DNA of 64,000 nt, from contig CP126202.1 of NCBI GenBank assembly GCA_030272155.1, positions 372,001 to 436,000 on the forward strand, written 5' to 3'. The notes under the pieces are model-generated. The model saw only the letters and a program-made list of their open reading frames with translations, had not been told where the DNA came from and searched no databases. Source of the stretch: Tetradesmus obliquus. Lineage: Eukaryota > Chlorophyta > Chlorophyceae > Sphaeropleales > Scenedesmaceae. The position numbers and the translations under genes are program-made. This document shows positions 55,747 to 64,000 of this stretch, one piece after another (within the stretch, counting starts at the first letter, position 1; every line of letters starts with the position of its first letter).

Positions 55747-58700
55747 ATGACTGACATACGCTCAACCAGCATTACGGCGATTTTTGTGGTGTGCGCGCTG
55801 TTCTGGTGCAGCAGCGGCACGCAACAAGGGCCGGGGCTCACAGCAGCAGCATCCCATGAGTCCTTTGCTGCTCAGCATGCTGGCAGCTTTCCTGGTTGCC
55901 CTGAAGGGGTGCCCATCATGATATACGACACCTCAAAGCCCGTGTTTCTGTTACCAAATACAAATTACCAGTTCCTGGCTGGCAGGTTTGTGCTGGCGAC
56001 CACACTTGCCATGCAGCCAGGCCAGTCTTGCTGCATCACAGGCACCCCGCACGCCAGCACCACCAGCAGCAGGACCATTGTGCTGCCACCAAAGCCAGCA
56101 GCAGCAGCAGCAGCGGGCAACAGCACAGCACGGCAGCAGCTGCTTTAATCTCACAGGTGGCTTCCTGCTGCTGCGCAACCTGACAGTGTCAGGCTACACT
56201 GGCGGCAGCAGCAGAGGGGGAGGGGGCGTGCTGATTCAGCGCGCAGCTGGTGGTGGTGGTCCTGGCGAACCACCATGGCTGTCTGCATCGCTGATGACTG
56301 ACAACGTCACCTTCAGGCAAGTGCACATGCAGCACACAATGCAACACAAGTGACATGCAGCACACCCTGGGGAAATCCTATGCTGGCACGATGTTGTTGC
56401 TGCTGGGCGATGATGCAATCGTGACTGCTCAGTGCCTTGTGAGCATGTGTGCCTCTAAGCCAAGCCAATTCATCTGTGCAGCTGATGCTGTCACCTTATC
56501 AACGCATTACAGCAACCTTGTTTGGTATAGGACTTGCAACATGGCCGTGCTCAGCAGTTGCTTAGCAGCTCAACTGCTGTTAAACGGTGCAGCAACACCG
56601 CTCTGTAGCGTGTTGACATCATGCCACGATGTCCCCCCTGTAATAATGCTGATGAACAGCCAATTGTTGATAGACTTTGCGGACGTTTATGTCAGATGCA
56701 TGCGCAGCGCTGGCGAAGCATAGTGTTGTCAACGTAATATATAACGTTTCTGCGCATCTGCATGTTATGCGCTGCATGGCGTGCTGCAGCCACATCAGCC
56801 CCAGGGCAGTGGCCAACATTGACGACACAGCTGCAGCCATCACCCTCAACCACACCAGCTTCGTGAGCAACAACCACAGCGGCGTTACATGCTATGATGA
56901 GCAGGGTGGCATGGTGTGGGTTTCTTGGCACAACTTCAAGTGCTTCGTGCCAAACGACGCAGCTGGGGCTGCAGGTCTGACCACGGTGTCCAATGTAACC
57001 TTCTGGGGCGCCACCCGGTTTGTGGGCAACACATGGGGAGCGCTGCACAGCAAGTGAGAGAGCAGATATGGTTGTATGGCTCATCTCCAGACGAAGCAAG
57101 CAGTCCCATAGGCTTCGGCGTGCAGCACATATACGTCATACAAGACACAAAACGGCGCAGTGTTATCTGTCAGTCCGCTGGTGAGCTCACAAGCTATGCC
57201 AAGCTCTTCGTGTTATCGATCTCAAATTTTGGCAGTTGCTGTGATTGATCGTATGTTGTACATGCTGTTCATGCCGCATCTGCAGGGGCACCAGGGATCG
57301 GCTGGTGTGGATTGAATTTAACGGGCAGTTGCTGTTGCTGAACAACAGCAAGTCTGTGAGCAATTTCACAAGTATCTACGACCACCCCTTGCCTGCAGCT
57401 GGCAATGCCACGGTCATGTCAATGAATGGCGCTGGCATCTGGGCTACCCACACATGTGTGCAGCTGTACAGCTATTGCAATAAAGGGAGGGACTATCATA
57501 TCTGCCAACAACCAGAGCGCGGTCTACATGAATGCCAGTACGGTCAAGTTCAGCTCATTGCGAATGCTAAACAATCAAGCCAAAAATGCTGTGCTGGTGT
57601 TTGTGAACTCCAGCGCGATTTTTGCAGACAGGTTCAACTGCTCCCAAGCCGCCAACCCACTGGACCTTGACCCACGCGTGCACGTGCCCAGTACAACATG
57701 CGTACTCGCCTACGAGTCAACGTTGAGATTCAACGAGTCCGCGCGTTTCAGCAACAGTGTTCAAGACGAGTGAGTGGTGAACCGCCGCGTGGCATACTAC
57801 AGGCTTGCAGTGCAGGAATTTTTGTTGGTCAGCGGGTCTGGACGCGTGCATGTTTTATTGCAGGCCTTGTTTTATGCTGACATGATGGTCTGCTGCTGCT
57901 TGTATCTGATAGACGACCTCATTGCCCTACTCACACACCACCGTGATGCACACATCAAGCGGTGCCCATCATGCTGCAGCATACACAGCATGCACAGCTG
58001 TGCACACGCTTTCAACAGGTTTCCATGTGTTGCGATTTAAGATGGGAAGCTTTCCACAGCATGCACCAGGAAAGTTGTTTTGTATGTATACTGCAACACA
58101 CCAGCTTGTAGCGTGCACATGTGCATGCTAACAAGAATGCTGTGTTAACCAACTCATTGTTAATGCTGCACGTGACTTCAACATCTGAGATACATGTGCG
58201 CATGCGTGTTCCCGGCGGCGCCGGCTTGCAACAGGTGTACCGGCCCCTATGAAATTGACTGGTGGTGGGAGCCTGAAGTGGACTGCTGGGATGTAGGCGG
58301 TGCCGCAATTGCCTGTTGGAAGTCCAACATCACCTTCATGGGCAAGGCAGCGTTCAAAAGGAACCTGCACCGTGGAGGAAGTACTTGGGAAGGCACGCCC
58401 CCTGGCTGGAGCATGTCCGGAGGAGCGATACACCTTGACCACTGCAACTACAGCGCACACAAGGCCACTCTCTTTGTGAACAACTCTGCCGATGGGTACG
58501 TTGATCCCATGGATAATATTGATCATACCTATGATAGCAGATACCCTGGATACCCACTGCAAGGTGGCGCATTGTCGGCATCCTTCAGCAGCGCATCTTT
58601 TGACGGCTTGGATGTAATAGGCAACAAAGCTGCCGCCGGTGGTGGCGTGCACATGTGTGCATCTGTGCTGACCCTTACAGGGGGGCGCTTCAACTGCGTT

Positions 58701-58801
58701 GGAAACGCTGCTGCTTGTGATGGCACTTGCATGTACGTGGGCTACGGTAGCCATGTTCTCATGAACAGCAGCACTTCATGCATCACGGGCAACACCGACA
58801 T

Positions 58802-58832
<31 letters not shown>

Positions 58833-59285
58833 TGCAGCGAGCTGGTCATTGTGCCATATGAATGCTTAGATGCCCACGGCCCAGTCCTTGGTGCGCTGTC
58901 CATAAGCAGCAACAGCAGCTTGCAATTTGTTGGCCATGCACACCGCATGGGCGGCAACCAGGGCAACGGCAGCAGCGCAGACATCGTGGTCTTCAGCCCG
59001 CCTGTCGAACCTGAAGATATGAGGCGAGACGTACCTGCCAAGCAGTCGAGCTTTGACACAGCCCGTGCTGCCAGGATCACGTCACCAGGCAAGGCCCAAG
59101 TTGCGCTGCCGCGGCGCGCAGGCCGTGAGCAGGGGCTCAGCACCTTCAACGGCTTTTCATGTGATGACGAAGTTGGCCACACAGACGGCGTGTACTTCGT
59201 GGCAGGGGACGTGTGTGGTTGTGACGTCAACTGCACTTGCCAGCCGCCAACGCAGTGGTTGGCGGCGAGCTGCGCTTGCGCGTGA
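55747..59285 (+). pseudogene. Secreted beta-helix-like protein P, frame-broken paralogue
   Basis: Exons 55747-56316, 56790-57053, 57286-57769 and 58235-59285 match the convergent paralogue at 60568-64000 in order, phases and lengths (exon 2 is 264 bp in both). It starts with a hydrophobic leader (ITAIFVVCALFWCSSG), then beta-helix-like strands with many Asn-Gly/Asn-Asn turns and N-glycosylation sites (NLTVSGYTGG, FVSNNHSGVTCY, GGAIHLDHCNYSAHKATLFV, FDGLDVIGNKAAAGGGVHM) and a Cys-rich end (CGCDVNCTCQPPTQW). The GGA(I/L) and F..N pattern resembles polymorphic membrane protein/pectin-lyase-like helices. Compared with its paralogue the frame is lost once in exon 1 near 56140 and once in exon 3 near 57450-57480. 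Either it is a pseudogene, or the sequence has errors there. Intron 1 appears to be of the GC-AG type. Confidence 0.7.
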
Positions 59286-60567
59286 TGATTAGTTCTCACA
59301 CTGTCAATTGCTAAAAGAGGTTCATGACACAGAGTGGTCAAGTTGCCGCGGTTGCATTTGCAATGCCAAATTTGATATTTGTACGATGCAGAGACCTGAA
59401 ATGCACTTGGTGTGTTCATGTGGCGATACGGCACAAGGCTCACTTGGTATGGACTTCTGCTCATGTGTGGGGCACTCAAGTTGCCTGCCAGCCGCGTCTT
59501 TTCCACAGTGCAGTGGAGACCGTTGCTACAAAGCATGGCGTAATTGGGGCTTGTTTGTTCTGGCAGTGCAGGCCGCTTGTCAGACACCATCCGGGCGCGC
59601 TGAAGAGGTGCTTGGCTCTGAGTTGTTGTTGCCGCTGGTCAAGTGACGACCACCGAGTGCACCAAGTGTGTGTGTTGCCGTCTCCATGGGTGAAAGCCTG
59701 CCAGCAGTGAGGGCTTCTAGCAGCAAGGTCTGCTCAGGGGGGTTATGCTTGACTATCAACATGGCAGTTTGACTGGCTATGCTTGATTGTTAACGCTGCA
59801 GCTTGACTGGTTGTTTCAAACACCTCTTCCAGTGGAAGATCAAGTGCAGGGGTACTGATGACATGGTAATCGACTTGGTTGATGATGATGTTGTGAGCTC
59901 AACTGAACTGAATAGTTACATACAGGAACTGTATCATATGGGGCGGGCCAGCGTAACATTATGACGTACAAGCAGAACAGCCACACTGAGCAACATCACA
60001 ATGTCGGCACCGTAGTGGTCTCGTTGGTCCTTCACAGCATAAAGCTGCTTTGTAAAACACAATGCTAGGCATTGCAACATCCTTTTAAAAACGAAGTGCA
60101 GCTGATAGTGATCAAAGTCAGCAACATGGATGAACCGCATGGGGGTCATTGGCCAATGATCAAATCAACCGAGGCAAGCAGCAGCCCAGAGGGCTTCAGC
60201 ATGCCTGCTTAAGGCAAATCAACCGAAGCACGCAGCAGCCCAGAGGGTTTCAGCATGCCTGCTTAAGGCAAAACAACCGAAGCAAGCAGCAGCCCAGAGG
60301 GTTTCCGCATGCCTGCTTGGAGCAGCTGCGTGAAAGAGAAGGACCCACAACAGAATACAGAACACAAAGCAGACCCTGCAGCACATCATTCATCAACATG
60401 GCACCACCAGGCGCGCTAAGGCAGGCCTGCTGCAAACTCTAAAACAGCAAACACAAAGCTCAGTCACTTTCCATGCACCGGCAGCTGCAGCTTGAACGGC
60501 ACCACGGTTGCTGTGCAAAGGAGCGTTGCTTCACAAAATCGCCTATGATAGAACTTTAACAACACCA
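59286..60567. other. Spacer between convergent paralogues
   Basis: 3' flanks of both beta-helix-like genes. A minisatellite lies at 60160-60318. TTACA near 59917 is a TGTAA on the minus strand but is 650 bp beyond the stop. No coding exon was recognised. Confidence 0.45.
60160..60318. repeat. 56-bp minisatellite, three units
   Basis: Three units containing AATCAACCGAAGCA, GCAGCAGCCCAGAGGGTTTC and AGCATGCCTGCTTAAGGCAA follow each other with a few substitutions. Confidence 0.9.
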
Positions 60568-63500
60568 TCACACGCAAGCGCAGCGTCCTGCCACCCACTG
60601 TGTCGGCGGTTGGCACGTGCAGTTGCCATCACAGCCACACACGTCCCCTGCCATGACGTACACACCATCTGCGTGGGCAGCTTGGTCATCGCATGAAAAG
60701 CCGTTGAAAGTGCTTAGGTCCTGCGCAGGGACAGCACGTGGCACAGCTGCGGCCTTGCTAAACAAAGGGGGTGTCATGCGCCGAACAGCAGGGACTTTGG
60801 TAGAGCTGGAGTACACGGAAGGTCCGCGCCGCCAACTTGGGTCAGGGTCACACACCTTGTCGGCGATCGGCGGGCTGAACACCACAATGTCTGCGCTGCT
60901 GCCAGTGCCCTGGTTGCCACCCATTTGGTGTGCATGGCCGATGAAGCGCACGCTGCTGTTGCCAGTTATGGACAGAGCACTCACAGTTGGGCCAATCATT
61001 GGGCATCCGCGCGGAAGCGTGACATAACTGTTGTGGCTGCTGTTGCCCATGGCAGTGTTGCCTGTAACACATGAGGTGCTGCTGTTCCAGAGCACAGTGC
61101 TGCCACACTCCATGTACAGGCAACTGCCATCGCAAGCAGTGTTGCCCATGCACACGAAATGCCCCCCTTTGAGGGTCAGCGCAGACGCGTACAGATACAT
61201 GCCGCCACCAGTGGCAGCTATGTTGCCTGTCATGTTGACTCCTTCAAAAGAAGCGCTGCTGCCAACTGCTGACAATGCACCACCCTGAAAGGCGTAGCAA
61301 TATTCGGAGCTGTATTCAAAATCCGTATGGTTATCGTTCCATTGGTATTCACACCCGGCAGCAGAGTTGTTGATGAAACGGACCATGTTATGTGCGCTCC
61401 AGTTGCAGTTGTAAAGCTGCACCGCCCCTCCTGACGCGCACCAAGGCCACTCCGGATAGTAGCATTCAAAGTTACGGTGCTGATTTCCTATGAACTCTGC
61501 CTCACCCAAAATGGATACGTTGGAGTTCAAGCAGGCAATTGCAGCACCGCCCTCTCCCCAGCAGTGCCTACCTTCCCATTCAAGGGGTCTGTTGCACCTG
61601 GATGTAGTGGGCAGTACATGTACACGTGTTGGCGGATGCTCAGATGTTGACAGGGAGATGTGGAGGGCACGTGCAGCATCAGGTGCACGGTGTGATAGCC
61701 TGATCAGCATGCAAACCAAGAGCCAGCGTTGCTGACAAAGTGCCCCAAGGTGTATGCACAGCAGGCCGACATGGGCACCATGCATGGTGACATCTCAATG
61801 GAGTCCTAGTGAGCCATGCAAAGAGGGCACACGGGTCGCTGTTTCTCCCAAGTCGGTGCAGCAACCTGTTGTCTGAACCCGTATGCACCCGCAGGGTACT
61901 CTGCCAGTTTAGTTGCAACAGCCACTACTGACCCGTTTTGCACATTGCCCGCAAAAATGGCCGGGGCGTTGAACCTCAAGCTTGAGTTGTCTGCAAGCAC
62001 GCAGGTTGTGCTCTGTACACGGGAGTAGGGAGCAAGGTCCGTAGGGTTGGCGTTTTGAGAGCAATCAAAGGTGCCAGCGAAGCTTGAACTTGAGTTGACA
62101 AACAGCAGCACAGCACTGTTTGCACGGTTGTTCAGCATGCGCACTGCAGCAAACCTGGCTGTCCCAGAGTCTAGGTACACTGCACTCTGATTGTTGGCGG
62201 TGATCGTTGCTGTTGCCCCGAGCCACATCGTTGTGTGGACAGCCCAAATGCCAGCGCCGTCCATTGGCATGATTGTCGCATTTGCAGGTTTCAAGGGCTC
62301 TATGAACTCATCCACCGTGAAAGAGCTTACAGGCTTGTTGTTGCTCAGCAGCAGCAGCGGCCCGTGGAACGTCATCCACACAGGCCGACTGCTGGTGCCC
62401 CTGCAACCGCCAGATTGAAGTGCATTGATGCGGCAAATGTCGCAGATGCAAACTGTGTTAAAGAGGCTGATACGGCACAACATGCATGTGGGACTCGTCT
62501 GTCTATCCAGCTGAATGCACACAACATGAAAGCGGGGTACTTCACCCAAGCGTGTCGTAAACGTTTGATCCGAGTAGGATACAGCCTTTCAGCACCAGAG
62601 CCAGCTTCAGCCCTGCTTACATGTTGCCAAATGAAAACTCTCCCTTTACAACAAAACAAAGGCATTACAAGATATTAGACGAAGCGCTGCAATCGCATGG
62701 CTAAGTTTCCTCACCTGCTGCGCAGCGCTCCCCATGTGTTGCCCACAAACCGGGTGACGCCGCTGAAGGTCACATTGGACACCGTGGTCAGACCTGCCGC
62801 ACCCGCCTCGTTGCTTGGCACATAGCACTGAAAGTTGTCCCAAGAAAAGCCTATGCCCCAGCCGCTCGCCTCATAGCAGGTTACACCGCTGTGGTTGTTG
62901 CTCGCGAAGCTTGTATCCCTGAGGGTGATGGCTGCAGCTGTGTCGTCAATGTTGGCCACTGCCCTGGGGCTGATGTGGCTGCAGCACACCATGCAGCGCA
63001 GCAGTGGAGGCGTAAGACCTTGGGCATGCACGTGCGTATGCATGGACACAACTGCAGGGTTCCGCAACTCAGTGACTGGTTGAATCAGCTGTTGCAGCGC
63101 AGCAGACGATGGTTGAATGTTCATCCAAGGCCATGACCATGTGTATGTGCATGCACATCCATATGGAGAAACCTGCAGAGCCACCGCCTGGATTCACAGC
63201 TCAGCATGATGATGCATCATGCACAATGCGGATCAATTAGCATCAGTTTTACACATCATATCAGTCACCTTGCTGATAACTTGAATCAGGTGTGTAGTGC
63301 ATGAAGCTTAGTAGATCCTCCCAAGCAGACATTGCCAAGCACTTTTGATAGGACCCAGAAATTGTTCGCGCAGCAGCCATGTACTTAATGATCGACGCAG
63401 CATGCAGCAGTGGCCACTGCGCCGGTACCAGTGCTCCAATGCATCCTGCACGTGCACTTGCCTGAAGGTGACGTTGTCAGCCACCAGCGTTGCCCTTGTG

Positions 63501-64000
63501 CCGGCAGGTGTCACTCCACCTTCATCAACAGCTGCACCACCAGCTGCTGTGCGCTGAATCAGCACGCCCCCTCCCCCTCTGTGGCTGCCGCCAGCGTAGC
63601 CTGACACTGTCAGATTGCGCAGCACCAGGAAGCCACCGGTGAGTCTGAAGTGCAGCTGCTGCTGTGCTGTGCTGTTGCCCCCTGCTGCTGCTGGCTTAGG
63701 TGGCAGCAGGATGGTCCTGCTGCTGTTGCTGCTGCCTGTGATGCAGCACGACTGGCCTGGCTGCAGGGTGAGAGTGGTGGCCAGCACAAACCTGCCAGCC
63801 AGGAGCTGGTAGTTTCTATCTGGTAACAGAAGCACGGGCTTGGAGGAGTCGTGTATCACGATGGGCGGCCCTGCAGGGCAACCAGCAGTGCTGCCAGCAG
63901 CAGCAGAGGATGCTGCTGTGAGCCCCAGCACTTGCTGCGTGCCGCTGCTGCACCAGAACAGCACGCAAAACAGAGCAAACAACTTGATGATATTCGAACT
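60568..64000 (-). CDS. Secreted beta-helix-like protein Q, 5' end beyond window
   Basis: Exons on the minus strand are 64000-63462 (5' open), 62978-62715, 62400-61933 and 61597-60568; intron phases are all 2 and the frame is open throughout, giving more than 760 residues in the window. The leader (LFALFCVLFWCSSGTQQ) looks like a signal peptide but no ATG is reached before the window end. Then come YQLLAGRFVLATTLTLQPGQ, NLTVSGYAGGSHRGGGGVLI, FASNNHSGVTCYE, NNQSAVYLDSGTARFAAVRM, GGAVQLYNCNWSAHNMVRFI, GGALSAVGSSASFEGVNMTG and a Cys-rich tail (CGCDGNCTCQPPTQW). Repeated GGA and Asn-rich turns and many N-x-S/T sites suggest an extracellular parallel beta-helix of the Pmp/pectin-lyase kind. It may serve in the wall or surface; an enzyme active site was not identified. 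Intron 1 is predicted GC-AG, as in the paralogue. Confidence 0.75.

Overview
The window looks like nuclear DNA of a green alga, most likely a chlorophycean (for example of the Scenedesmus/Tetradesmus type). This is inferred from the compact intron-rich genes with short exons, heavy CAG/CTG runs giving poly-Gln, poly-Ala and poly-Ser tracts, TGTAA-type 3' end signals, and a retroelement tail of (TAATG)n. No prokaryotic operon, CRISPR array or plasmid function is present. Most long open frames in the repeats are artefacts, so genes were assembled by hand from conserved exon peptides, splice sites and matching intron phases.

Layout. 0-5 kb: a small single-span protein and a bZIP-like coiled-coil protein (+). 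5-8.8 kb: nothing recognised. 8.8-18.2 kb: two tandem three-exon paralogues of an unrecognised family (-), with three extra copies of the last-exon end behind the first. 19-25.7 kb: a DUF2061 protein and a 2OG-Fe(II) oxygenase (-). 26.1-27.6 kb: an M23-like protein (-). 28-33.6 kb: an unknown repeat family, a G-rich minisatellite and an 18-monomer satellite of about 180 bp. 33.6-37.7 kb: a nest of LINE fragments with a tRNA-derived SINE. 38.3-45.9 kb: a 13-exon DENND6/FAM116 homologue (-). 47.1-48.9 kb: an SCP2 protein ending in AKL (-), divergent from a MDP-1-like HAD protein lacking its nucleophile (+, 49.4-51.1 kb). 51.9-54.8 kb: an unrecognised six-exon gene (+). 55.7-64 kb: two convergent paralogues of a secreted beta-helix-like protein, one frame-broken (+), one open and running off the window end (-).

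The most unusual feature cuts across the genes. Nearly every intron-containing gene has local tandem copies of its own exon edges (about 20-60 exonic bases plus the adjoining splice site) lying in the flanking intron or just past the stop codon. Copy number runs from one to nine extra copies, and ages differ: the array in the DENND6-like gene is nearly identical, others are well diverged. It looks like a recurrent process that lengthens introns and seeds decoy or alternative splice sites.

The genes do not form a pathway. They cover membrane traffic (DENND6), peroxisomal lipid binding (SCP2), oxygenase chemistry, a secreted coat or wall-like protein pair, and lineage-specific families.
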